Part shown: positions 11,801 through 22,795 of the stretch, one piece after another
Position numbering within the stretch: the first letter of the stretch is position 1
How the letters are laid out: the number at the start of each line of letters is the position of its first letter
DNA from: Rhizophagus clarus
Taxonomy: Eukaryota > Glomeromycota > Glomeromycetes > Glomerales > Glomeraceae
DNA: 64,000 nt
Reading direction: 5' to 3'
Assembly (NCBI GenBank): GCA_015698045.1
Contig: BLAL01000004.1
Location: forward strand, 1,240,001 to 1,304,000
Notes under the pieces: model-generated
Seen by the model: the letters and a program-made list of their open reading frames with translations, nothing else
The model's database searches: none
Told to the model about the DNA's origin: nothing
Made by a program: the position numbers and the translations under genes

Positions 11801-13164
11801 GTGATCCATATTGTATAATAGAAGGATGGACTAGTGAAAATTTAAATATTGACAAATTTATTAAAGATTCTATTTATGATGCAAGACTGAATCTTAAATT
11901 TCTTGAGTGGGTATCATTCGATAGATTTACAAATATAAAACAGATTGGTAATGGTGGATTTGCCAAAGTATATTCTGCAACATGGATAGATGGCAAATCG
12001 GAATATGGAAAACTAAATGATGGAAGCTGGAAAAAATTAAAATCAAAACCTATAGAAGTTGCTCTGAAAAAGCTAAATGGATCACAGAATATTTCAATTG
12101 AATATCTGAATGAGGTATTGTTATATTTATTTATGTACATGTACGTATTTTTCTTATTAGTTGCAATTAATAATGTTTTTATATATTATTTTAAATAATA
12201 GCTTAAGATATATTGGAACATTTGTTTAAATCATAAAACCTATTTAGCATTTTATGGAATAACTAAAGACCCAGATACTAAAGAATTTATAATGATTATG
12301 GATTTTGCAAATAAAGGAAGTTTGAAAAGCATTTTTTCACATGACTTTAAAAATATTTTATGGAAAGATAAAATTAACTGGTTGTCACATCTAGCAATTG
12401 ATCTTGAAAATATGCATGAATTGGGATATCTTCATAAAGATTTACACAGTGGGAATATATTATTGCATAAAGATAATTCATCATATATTTCAGATTTTGG
12501 ATTATCCAGACCAGCAAATGAACAAAAATTAAATAATAATAAAATATATGGTGTATTACCATACATTGCTCCAGAAGTTTTAAATAAAGAGCCGTACACA
12601 TCATCATCTGATATTTATAGTTTTGGTGTAATTATGGCTGAAATATCATCCGGAAACCCACCTTTTTATGATAAAAAACATAATTCAAGTTTAGCATTAG
12701 CTATATGTAACGGACTCAGGCCAGAATTTGGAAAGGGGACTCCTGAAATTTACAAAACATTAGCTTATAGATGTATGGATGCTAATCCAAAACGAAGACC
12801 AAAAGCATATGAATTGAGAAAAATGTTACTATATTGGTATGATTCAATTAGTGATTTTGATTTTAGTGGCAAAGAAATTAAAACTATATTTGAAAAAGCT
12901 GATAAAGAGATATCAAATATTTCAACCTTATATAAAATCGATCCTGATGCTATATATACTAGCCGAGCATTTACATTTAGTAATTTACCAAAACCTATTA
13001 ATTCCTCTATTATAACTTCATATATTCAAGGAGATGAAGAAGGTAGTGTTGTTTTAATTTAAGTTGATATAAATATACGATTAAATAATGTTAATTATTA
13101 TAATTTTGTTATTTTAGTTTATTGTCATGATTCTCAATTAGTTGGCTTAGATGTTAGGAGGTAA
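8883..13164 (+). CDS. triple-module kinase A (pseudokinase-pseudokinase-kinase)
   Basis: Seven exons: 8883-9317, 9381-10287, 10361-10746, 10817-11651, 11726-12114, 12202-13042, 13118-13164 (3840 nt, 1279 residues). The start MSIDNK is shared with the paralogues. Module 1 (about 1-447) has a knuckle C27/C30/C40/C43, P-loop GEGRFSIIYSA (degenerate), lysine in VALKRL, HKNLHGGN (catalytic Asp to Asn) and an intact DFG. Module 2 (448-854) has a degenerate P-loop (DENKLVKMY), KDLHNGN, alpha-C Glu replaced by Lys (LYK) and no DFG (ELFEL). Module 3 (855-1264) has GNGGFAKVYSA, VALKKL, HKDLHSGN, DFG and APE, so it should be active. The last exon encodes DSQLVGLDVRR. Specific to this copy is a 54-bp tandem duplication in the module 1 tail (FGYKGK repeated, about 10048-10155). 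An in-frame ATG at 10327 could in principle start module 2 separately, but phase-correct splice sites favour one protein. The family resembles tyrosine-kinase-like kinases expanded in Glomeromycotina; substrates are unknown. Confidence 0.82.
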
Positions 13165-13818
13165 TATATCTACATTATATATTTTTATAATTTTAAAACG
13201 AATGATGTTAATGTTATATTATTTAAATAATAGATTTTGGTGATGAAATAAATAGTCGGTTTAATAAATCTTTAGTTTTATGAGACTGGAATCACTGGAT
13301 CATATCAACATTTCTTAAGAATATTTATTACGTATGTGTTGGTTGTGACATGTGATAAATTGATAATTAAGTTTCAATTCTTTATATTAAGCCGATATTC
13401 GATAACACTATATTATAATTCTATTACAAATGGATATTAAACGGCATAATTTGTTCAGTATTTTGCGGACAGTTTCTTGTTTATAAATATAACTAAACAT
13501 ATACATATTGATTTGTTGTAGCTGCATAGTTTTTTTATTATTTAAAAAGAGCTATTCTCTGATATAAATTTCCATTCATTTAAATCATTGGAATATTTCT
13601 TTATATAAAAGCTTCAGTTTGAAATTTTGGATATTATTTATTTAAGTTTTATGCCCGTGAATCAAATACTCATCGATCCCCCTTATATAATTCAATGATT
13701 TACATTATCATAAGACTGTAATTTTATGCTTTTAGTGATTTTGCATTTAATAGCAACATGATGTACACAATTTATGTTCTCTGTTCTATAAGCTCTCCCA
13801 ATTTTTCATTTCAACTCA
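13165..13818. other. convergent intergenic region, gene A / TFIIB
   Basis: The 3' flank of gene A (the first 90 bases are also found at 7830-7945) is followed by unremarkable AT-rich DNA. The two genes converge here, so both transcript ends lie inside. No terminator or other element could be picked out. Confidence 0.5.
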
Positions 13819-14799
13819 TTAAGATAGAACAGCCTCTTCAATATTATCAACTAAATCTTTAAAATTTTCTCGTTTAGAATAGAGTAAGTTATAAACAGAC
13901 TTAACGGAACGAGCTGCAGTTCCAGACACTTTAGATACATCATCAACAGCAATATTATGATGAGTAATTTTTGTAGCCAAATAAATACAAGCAGCAGCAA
14001 TAGTGTTTTGATTTCTACCAGATAATAATCCAAATTCTTCAGTTCTTTTACTTAATTTAATAGCAAGATTTTGACTTTCTTTAGGTAAATTTAATTTGTA
14101 AGAAAATCTAATCATCAAATCTTCAGAAGTCATTTGATCAACATTTAATTCAAAAGTTTCTATCAATATTTTAAAACATTTAGCAATATCTCTTTTAGAA
14201 ACTTGAGTTGAATCACAAATTTCTTTAAAAGATCTCGCAACTTTTTTAATTCTACATGCACTATATATACAAGCAGCAAAGATTGCTATTTTACTTCTTC
14301 CGCGTAATAATTTTTCTTCAAAAGATCTTTTATATAATTGTTTTGTTGTATCAGAAATCTCTTTGTTTAAATCCATTGAATGACACATTTCGTCAATTTC
14401 TGTGAAATCTTTTTTTAACAATCTATCAACTTTATTGATTGTTGCTTGAACATGCGTCATAGAAAGACTTGTATTTCCTGTTTTCGATGAGACGATAGTT
14501 TCCAATGCTGAATCTTCTAATAATGGATCTGTAGCAGCACCAACTCGAGATGAATCAATATTTAATTCTTCATTGCTAAACGTACGCCATTCTGCTCTTG
14601 TATCTATAATACGATCACCAAGGACTAATCCACAATCTCCACAAACTAAATCTCCACTTACATACTCTTCAATCAAATTTGGTTGATTATTCTTACAATC
14701 TGGACATATTAAACGAATATTTAAGTCTGGTAGTAACGTTTTCGATGCAGTGTCTTCTTCTACCGAAGGACGTTTTTTAGGAAGTAGTGTCTTTAACAT
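13819..14799 (-). CDS. transcription initiation factor IIB (TFIIB), intronless
   Basis: A single open frame of 326 codons, the usual TFIIB length (human 316, yeast 345). An N-terminal zinc ribbon (CPDC at about 32-35, CGDC at about 53-56) is followed by EWRTFSNEE and a B-reader/linker motif (SSRVGAATDPLL), then two cyclin repeats: the first with LLRGRSKIAIFAACIYSACR and FKEIC, the second with GRNQNTIAAACIYLATK. TFIIB bridges TBP on the TATA box and RNA polymerase II during start-site selection in the nucleus. The ATG at 14799 precedes a short basic leader. It lies head-to-tail with the F-box gene on the same strand, 545 bases away. The lack of introns, in a region where most genes have them, is compatible with a retrocopy or an old intronless gene; I cannot tell whether it is the only TFIIB of the genome. 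Confidence 0.95.
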   Translation of the reverse strand: MLKTLLPKKRPSVEEDTASKTLLPDLNIRLICPDCKNNQPNLIEEYVSGDLVCGDCGLVLGDRIIDTRAEWRTFSNEELNIDSSRVGAATDPLLEDSALETIVSSKTGNTSLSMTHVQATINKVDRLLKKDFTEIDEMCHSMDLNKEISDTTKQLYKRSFEEKLLRGRSKIAIFAACIYSACRIKKVARSFKEICDSTQVSKRDIAKCFKILIETFELNVDQMTSEDLMIRFSYKLNLPKESQNLAIKLSKRTEEFGLLSGRNQNTIAAACIYLATKITHHNIAVDDVSKVSGTAARSVKSVYNLLYSKRENFKDLVDNIEEAVLS

Positions 14800-15343
14800 T
14801 TTTAAACAGAGTATAAAAAGAAAGAAGGTAGGTTTTCTAACAGTAAAATTAAAAATAAAACTTGATTATACTTTAAGTATCAACAATTAAACTTTTTATA
14901 ACATATCATAGACGTGACGAATTTATAAGTATGATGCTTGCATTTTGATTGGCCGATTAAAATATATAAACTATTAAATCACTTAACGTAGTTTAAAAAG
15001 TTTGACGTAGTTTAAAAAGTTTGATACTTTTGCTGGAAATCTCCGTATCGTATTTTCCAGGTCAGCATAGATAAGATAGGAACCTAGTTATGAATAAATA
15101 ATTTTGTATTTCTCTTTATTATCTATGTATATGGTAAATTACGAAAGTTAAACGTATAACATAATTCACGTATATTATTATTAATCTCTTTTTATACAGA
15201 TTTTCAAATTATAAAGTTTCGTTCCTCAATATAAATAATACAAATGAACATGTGATTTCTAGAATAACAAAATTTATAAAGCAGCTGAATTTTATTTATA
15301 AAGATGAATATAGTTTTTCCTTTTTAAAATACTACTAAAACAA
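14800..15343. other. TFIIB promoter and F-box 3' region
   Basis: No gene. A 20-bp direct duplication (GACGTAGTTTAAAAAGTTTG-type unit) sits at about 14984-15023, upstream of TFIIB. The rest is AT-rich and should contain the TFIIB promoter and the F-box gene polyadenylation region. Confidence 0.5.
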
Positions 15344-16981
15344 TCAATCAATTTCCTTTATATAATTATAAACTCCAATAAGTGAATCATCATAATTTTG
15401 CACTTTAATATCATACAACCTAAATTCCTCCACCTCATCTTTCAAACAAAACAAATCATTATTATTAAAATTATAATGAAATGATGTATTTTCAAAGGCA
15501 GAATCCATAATAGCCAAATATTTGACTTTTCTCTTTTTCATAATATATTTTTTTATATAAGGTAAAATATCTTCACCTTCCTTATTATTGATTAGCAACT
15601 TATTAATAAAAGTATTTTGAGAACTTTTTAAGAAGAAACAAAAATCATTTGCTTTAATACGAAGAGTTAAACTTAAATATTCTAATCTAGAGGGGAGAAC
15701 TTGTCCTAAATTTTTTAATATAAATGAACTACAACTGATATAATTAGTAATATCAGTACTTAATATTAATACTTGAAAGATATTAATAGAAAGATAATTA
15801 AGATTTTGCTTATTGTTTTCAATTAAATTAAAGATTGGATAAGCAAGTTGATTTTCATATTCACATAAATCAAGAAATTTGATATTTCTACAATATTTTA
15901 CAAATAATTCAAGTAATTTTTGTTTTAAAAATAAATTATAAAGTTCGAATCCATACCCACAATTTTCTAAATAACAACCAGATTTTTGTAGTAATAATTG
16001 TAATGATTCAATTGATAAGATTTCATTTATAAATAAAGATTTTAATTTAAAAGGTTTGGTTAAATTAACAACTTGTTGAATAAAACTAGTATTAAAGGAA
16101 CAATAAATAATATGAACAGATTCTAAAACATTTAATTGTTCAAATACGTCATTTAAATTGATTTCACGATTAAAATTAACGCAACTGAAGATGATTGTAT
16201 TTAAAGTATTTGAATAATTAAAATCTTTTGATGTCAAGATTGATTGATATAAGGGTAAATTATCATGACATAATGAAATTTTTTTAAGATTTTGATTTAA
16301 ATTAATTATTTGAGAAATATAATTCTTTATTATTGTATTTTCATAATTATAACTAGATGAGAAATCGGAAGAATTACAAAGATAAAGCTTTAAATTTTTA
16401 ATATTATTCTGAATGAAATTTTTATTTTGTAATATTAATTTAAGAATATCACAAAAACAGGAATCATAAAAAACTGGTGTCTCAATTTCAAGAGTATTTA
16501 AATTGACTTCATCATTTTCAATAAATATTTTAAATATTGATATATTAATTAATTTTTTAAAATCATCCACTGAACTAGAATCGATATTTTGTGCAAAATA
16601 TCTATTCTCATATTTCAAAATTCTAACAGCTGTTTCAGCCCACTTTTCAACAGAATACATGATCTTCAATATATTCATATGTTTTATAAAACTAGGATAA
16701 TTGAACAATGTATCCGAGGATAAAAAATTTTCATTGATCTTATATTCATCGAATTTCGTTTTTAATTCACCACTTAATTTATGCAAATAAATTTTAATAA
16801 AATTATAATTTTCGGTAGGAATCGAAAATGGATCTTCCCATAATAATGGAATTGATAAACGACACCATAATCTATTAACTAAAATGCATGAATGTAATGT
16901 TGAAAAATCATCCTGAAAATTGGTTATCACTTCATATGTTAATTCAGGTAAATCTCCTGAAAATATTTTTGAACATGTCAT
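15344..16981 (-). CDS. F-box protein with LRR-like C-terminal part
   Basis: An intronless frame of 545 codons. The N-terminus LPELTYEVITNFQDDFSTLHSCILVNRLW (first 20 residues from position 11) is the characteristic F-box opening of the large F-box family in Rhizophagus-type fungi, and it continues with WCRLSIPLLWEDPFSIP. F-box proteins bind Skp1 and deliver targets to an SCF ubiquitin ligase. The rest (about 60-545) is rich in Leu, Ile and Asn with spaced LxxLxL-type strands (for example LNTLEIET, IKNLKLYLCN, LNYLSINIF, LEYLSLTLRI), consistent with irregular leucine-rich repeats that bind the target. There are no membrane segments. The target cannot be predicted. The ATG at 16981 is chosen because the F-box starts ten residues later. 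Confidence 0.87.
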   Translation of the reverse strand: MTCSKIFSGDLPELTYEVITNFQDDFSTLHSCILVNRLWCRLSIPLLWEDPFSIPTENYNFIKIYLHKLSGELKTKFDEYKINENFLSSDTLFNYPSFIKHMNILKIMYSVEKWAETAVRILKYENRYFAQNIDSSSVDDFKKLINISIFKIFIENDEVNLNTLEIETPVFYDSCFCDILKLILQNKNFIQNNIKNLKLYLCNSSDFSSSYNYENTIIKNYISQIINLNQNLKKISLCHDNLPLYQSILTSKDFNYSNTLNTIIFSCVNFNREINLNDVFEQLNVLESVHIIYCSFNTSFIQQVVNLTKPFKLKSLFINEILSIESLQLLLQKSGCYLENCGYGFELYNLFLKQKLLELFVKYCRNIKFLDLCEYENQLAYPIFNLIENNKQNLNYLSINIFQVLILSTDITNYISCSSFILKNLGQVLPSRLEYLSLTLRIKANDFCFFLKSSQNTFINKLLINNKEGEDILPYIKKYIMKKRKVKYLAIMDSAFENTSFHYNFNNNDLFCLKDEVEEFRLYDIKVQNYDDSLIGVYNYIKEID

Positions 16982-18374
16982 ATTGAAGCGAAGAAAGAAA
17001 AAAGGAGGTTAAGTGCGCCACATTTTATTTTTCGATTGGGCAAATTATACGGAGTGGCAAATCCGGTATGTCGCACAATTTGCGTCAATTAATTATGTGT
17101 AACGATTGTAACGTGTTCAATAATTAAACGTGAGTATGACGTCATATTGTCGGTCAATCTATTAATAAATAAATTCACACGACCTTTTTTTTAAACAAAA
17201 AAAATTTGAATCATTTATATAGGAAATAAAAGTATGATAGAAAATAAAACACAATCAATAAGCTCAATTTGATTAAATTTTTAGAATAAAGAATTCTCGT
17301 ACGTCCATATTATTGATTTCAAGGTTTTCGGATCAATACGAATAATGTAATCTTGATAATAATAAAATGAATTTTTTTCTTTAGAATAATAAACTCTCTA
17401 AAAAAGAAAATTCCTATGTATCTGATGTTTTAAATGATTAATTCATTTCTTTATAATTAATAAACTTTGATCAATTTGCAGCATATCACTTTTAAAATTC
17501 AATTTTTTTGGGGGAAATGTCAAAAAATCGTCGCACCTAAAAAATTTTTTTTTTTAACAAAATTTCAAAATTTTAGTATGGTTGAGATTTAATTATATTT
17601 ATTTTACATATTTATTATTTAAATTTATTTAAATTAAAATTTTTTTAATAAGCGATTTTTAACTCTGACCGATATTATAATTTTTGGCCAGAATTAAGCA
17701 GTAAGATCGCTTGCGGTGATATTTAGCAATACTCTTGGCTCGTCCTGATTCAGCTTCAATATGTAGTACAGTATTAAGGTTTATTTTTATTTAACTAGCA
17801 AATAATATTATTTCAGACATATATAGAGTTTTATGATAAACTTTATCAGTTATTTACTAATAAACATACAACTAACATAGATTAAATTGAAATCTATTTT
17901 TTATGAGTGTTTACGTACAATAATAAGGGTATTGTTATTTTCTCACCAGTTAAGGGCTGACCGTTTTGGTTGGACGTTTTGGTTGACCGTTTTGCTGACT
18001 GTTTAATCAGCTGTCTAGCCGCCGTAGCACTGTGTTATTTTCTAGTATGCTAAATAAATAACCATTTATTATTAGTAAATAAGTTCATTTTAACAATCAT
18101 TAGAAAAAAGTTGCAAATTGACATCATCATGATTTATCCTTTTACGAATTTGTTAAATAGAAAGAAAATAAAATTTATTACTTTTATAAATAAATGCATT
18201 TTTTCTTTTATCAAATGAAATTTTACATAATTACAAACAAAAAAATTTTCTTAATACACGTTATATCTTTATTTAGACTAACTTTACCTTAATTGAAGAG
18301 ACCATTTCACAAATATCTAAATTTAAGATACAAATCAATAATATTTACTCGATGCATATTGTAATTATACTACA
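16982..18374. other. intergenic between F-box gene and gene B
   Basis: No gene. At 17300-17400 the sequence resembles 35150-35220 and 44345-44420 (ATATTATTGATTTC core), so it is part of a dispersed repeat. At 17650-17720 a patch with GGCCAGAATTAAGC resembles pieces inside other elements of the window. At 17945-18000 there is a short array of the unit ACCGTTTTGGTTG. From about 18040 the sequence is the 3' flank shared with genes C, D and E. Confidence 0.5.
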
Positions 18375-21300
18375 TTACCTTTTAAAATCTAAGTCAGCTA
18401 ATTGGGAATCTTGGCGGGCCACTAGAACAAAACAATCACTTAAAATTATTTACAAATATATTAATAAATTTTAGATCAATATATACCTTCGTTAGTTTTG
18501 TCTTCTTGAAGATACGAACTAATGATAGATGAGGAATTAACAGGTTTTGATAGGTTACTAAATGTAAATTCTCGGCTTGTATAAATTGCATCAGGATCTT
18601 TTTCATAAGAGGTTAAAATATTTGGTATTTCTTTATCAGCCTTTTCGAATATGGTTTTGATTTCTTTTCCTTTATATCCAAAATTTTCCTCTTCTTGCAT
18701 TAAGTCAATAATAGAGTTATACCAAAATCCTATTATTTCGAATAATTCCTTTGCTGATGGCCTCTCAATTGGATTAGCATTTGTACATCTATAAGCTAAT
18801 TTCTTATAAATTTTAGGCGTTCCTTTTCCAAATTCAGGTCTGAGTCCATTACATATATCTAGTGATAAGTTTAAATTATGTTTTCTATTATAAAACGGTG
18901 GTTTTCCAAATGACAATTCGATCATGATTATACCAAAACTATAAATATCAGATGATGATGTGTATGGCTCTCTATTTAAAACTTCTGGGGCAATATACGG
19001 CAATACACCATATATTTTATTATCTGATTTTTGTTCATTTGCAGGTCCAGATAATCCAAAATCTGAAATATATACTGTAGAATCCTTTTGTAATACATTT
19101 CCACTGTGTAGATCTTTATGAAGGTACCCTAATTTATGCATACTTTTAAGATCAACTACTAAATGTAATAACCACTTGATTTTGTCCTTCCATGAAGTAT
19201 TGATAAAATTACATAAAAGAGTATTTCTCAAATTTCCTTCATTTGCAAAATCCATAATTATCATAAACTCCTTAGTTTCTGGATCCTTAGTCAATCCATA
19301 AAATGTTAAATAACGTTTATCATTTAAATAAAAATTCCAATATACTTTAAGCTATCGTATAAAAAAATAAATTTTTTAGTTGCAATTAACAAATTAAATG
19401 ATAATGATGAGTAAAAATGTAATATACAATATACCTCATCCAAATATTTATTTGATATAATTTGTGATCCATTCAACTTTTTCAAAGCAACTTTTATAGG
19501 TTTAGGTTTTAATTTTTCCAAGCTCCCATCATTTAGTTTTACATATTCTGATTTACCATCTATCCACGTTGCAGAATATACTTTTGCAAACCCACCTTCT
19601 CCAACTTTTTCTATATTTGTAAATCTATTAAATGGTACCCACTCAAGGAAACTATGACTTAATATTTTTCCTGCATTATAAATCGAATCTTTAATAAATT
19701 TATCAATATTTAAATTTCCACTAGTCCATCCTTCTATCATACAGTATGGATCACATGCTTTACACAATAATTTTTCAATAAATGGTTTATTACAGTAAGT
19801 ACATATCTTATTATAAAAGTGACTATTTTCTAGTATGAATCAAAATAATAAATATTAGTACTGGTGGTATTTTAATTAAAATTGAACATAAAATAGAATA
19901 CCTTTATTTTTTGTTTCTTCAAGATATGAAATAATAATAGATGAATTAACGGGTTTTGGCAAATTATCAAACATAAATACTTGGCAAGTATAATTAGCCT
20001 CTGGATTCTTTTCATATGAAGTTGAAATGTTTGGTATTTTATTATTAGCATCATCAAACATAACTTTGATTTCTTTTCCTATATACCCTAGAACTCCACC
20101 ACTAAGAATAATATTCCAAAAATTTATAATTTGATATAATTCATCAGCTGTTGGTCTCTCATTTGAATTAGCATTCATACATTTATAAGCTAATTTTTTA
20201 TAAATTTCAGGAGTTCCTTTTCCAAATTCTGGTCTAAGTCCATTACATATATCTGATGCTAAACTTGAATTGAAATTTTTATCGTAAAATGGCGGCTTTC
20301 CAGATGATAGTTCTGTCATAATTATTCCAAAACTATAAATATCAGAAGAAAGAGTATATGGTTTTCTATTCAAAATTTCTGGGGAAATATACGGTAAAAT
20401 ACCATATATTTTATCATCTGATTTTTGTTCATTTGCTGGCTCAAACAATTTAAAATAAGAATAATTACCATTTTGCAATATATTTCCATTATGAAGATCT
20501 TTATAAAAATATTTTAATTCATGTAAATATCTAAGAATAAATGCTAAGTCCCGTAATGAGCGAATTTTATCTTCCCATAAAATGTTATTAAAATCATTTG
20601 TAATATTTTTCAAACTTTTCACATTTGTGAATTTTACTACCATCATAATTTCTTCGGTTTTTGGTTTCTTAGTTATTCCATAAAACTTTAATGTATCATC
20701 CATTTTACATAAATTCCAATAAAATTTGAGCTATAATTATAAAAGTGCCTTAAAAAATAATAAAAATTGAAAAAGATACATATAAATCTAATGTAAACAT
20801 ACTGTACCTTGTTTAAACATTCGGTTATATTCTGTGATTCATTTAAACTTTTCAAAATAACTTTCATAGATTTAAACTCTGACTTTCTCCAACTTCCATT
20901 AATAAGCCTAAATTCTGGTTTACCATCTGTCCATATTGCAGAATACACTTTGGAAACCCCTTCCTCTTCAATTTGTTCTATATTTATAAACCTATCAAAT
21001 GGTACCCATTCAAGAAAATAATAATTGTAATTTCTTGCATTATACATTGTATCTTTTATAAACTTATCAATATCAGGAATTTCGCTGGTCCATCCATCAA
21101 TCATATAATGAGGATCACATTCATTACACCATAATTCTTCAGTAATTGATTTATTACAATAAGAACAAACCTCATATTCGTTTAATATATCTTAAAATAA
21201 AAAGAAAACCGAATTAGTATTCAGTTTATCCTACCTGTAAAATTTATCATAAACTTCCTATCCTAGAATACAATACCTTCATTATTATTATTCATATTTT

Positions 21301-22623
21301 CTTCAATAGGATTTGGTAGATTGTTAAATGAAAATGATTGGCTAGTATATATTGCATCAGGATTCATTTTACGAATATATAATATTTCTTCATCAGCTTC
21401 TTCGAATATAGCTTTAACTTTCTTTCCATTGTAGCCGAACATTTCACCATTAATAGAATGACACCAAAATATTAATAATTTGCTTAATTCATCTGCTTTT
21501 GGTCTTTGTTTTGGATTAGAATTCATACATCTATAAGCTAATTCCTTGTAAAATTCAGGAGTTCCTTTTCCAAATTCTGGTCTAAGCCCATTACATATAT
21601 CTACTGACAAATTTAAATCATATTTTCTATCATGAAAAGGTGGTATTTCAGATGATAATTCAGTCATAATTATATCAAAACTATAAATATCGGAAGAAGG
21701 AGTATATGGGTTTCCATTTAAAACTTCAGGAGCAATATAAGGTAGTACACCATATATTTTATTATCTGATTTTTGTTTATTTGTCGGTCCAGTTAATTCA
21801 AAATCTGAAATATAAGCATTATAACACTCAAAATAATAATCGCGACTGACTAAAATATTTCCGCTATGTAGATTTTTATGAAAATATCCTAATTTATGTA
21901 AGTTATTAAGTCCTAAAATTAAATGACCTAAAATTCTGATTTTATCATCCCATAAAATGTTGTTAAATTCATTTAAATAAAAACTTCTCAAACTTCCTTC
22001 ATTTGCTAATTCAATAATCATCATAAACTCTTTAGTTACTGGATCTTTAGTCATTCCATAAAATCTCAAAGAAAAATTTTCTTCTAAATAAATATTCCAA
22101 TGTATTTTAAGCTATAAAATTTTAAAACAAATTAATAAAAATTGTAATTTTTAAATGATAAATAATGTACTATACAATATAAATATACCTCATTTAAATA
22201 TTCAATTGAAAATTCATGGGACCTTTTCAATCTCTTTAAAGCAACTTTAATTGGTTTAAGATCTAATTTTTTCCAATTTCCATATTCAAAAATATAATTT
22301 GCTTTACCATCTACCCATGTCGCAGAATACACTTTGGAAAATCCACCTTCGCCAATTTGTTCTATATCTGTAAATCTATCAAATGGTACCCATTCAAGCC
22401 ATGCTCCATATTTTCTTGAGTACATTGTATCTTTGATGAATTTATCAACGTCAGGATTTTCGCTCGTCCATCCTTCAATTATCTTATACGGGTCACATTT
22501 TTTACACCATAATTTTTCAAAAAAAGGTTGAACACAGTAAGAACAGTTTTTACGGTTAGAGTATATATCTGAGATACTTAATTCAGACTCTATTGGAACT
22601 TGAGTTTTGTTATCTCTACTCAT
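18375..22623 (-). CDS. triple-module kinase B (pseudokinase-pseudokinase-kinase)
   Basis: Exons in transcript order: 22623-22189, 22111-21277, 21190-20808, 20730-19902, 19829-19435, 19351-18487, 18421-18375 (3789 nt, 1262 residues). The ATG at 22623 gives MSRDNK, the same position as MSIDNK in the paralogues; the GTG just upstream is not needed. Module 1 (1-423): knuckle C27/C30/C40/C43, GEGGFSKVYSA, HKNLHSGN (Asp lost) and DFE in place of DFG. Module 2 (424-827): P-loop EEEGVSKVYSA, alpha-C LNK, YKDLHNGN, KLFE in place of DFG. Module 3 (828-1247): GEGGFAKVYSA, VALKKL, HKDLHSGN, DFG, APE and DIYSFG, complete; its knuckle reads LLCKAC instead of LWCKKC. Tail VARQDSQLADLDFKR. Modules 2 and 3 are closest to gene D. 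It is separated from the F-box gene by 1.4 kb and lies in opposite orientation to gene A. Confidence 0.83.
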
Positions 22624-22671
22624 CACTTTTTATTTTTAACGAGTAAGGAGTGAAAAAAGGATATTGTAAAT

Positions 22672-22795
22672 TGTTGCGCACAATTTGATTTGATCATCGT
22701 GATTCAGGCTGAATTTTGTACAACTATATTTTGTAACACAATTACATACTATCTTCCAGATCTACGCTTGAGTTACTTTAATTATAATGTAATTA
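22672..22795 (-). promoter_or_regulatory. 5' flank block shared by the triple-kinase copies (B)
   Basis: The block contains TTTGATCATCGTGATTCAGG (approximately) and ATCTACGCTTGAGTTACTTT, found in the same order and spacing upstream of genes C and E and, more diverged, D. Conservation within otherwise drifting flanks makes it a candidate promoter. It may equally reflect the recent age of the duplication. Confidence 0.35.
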
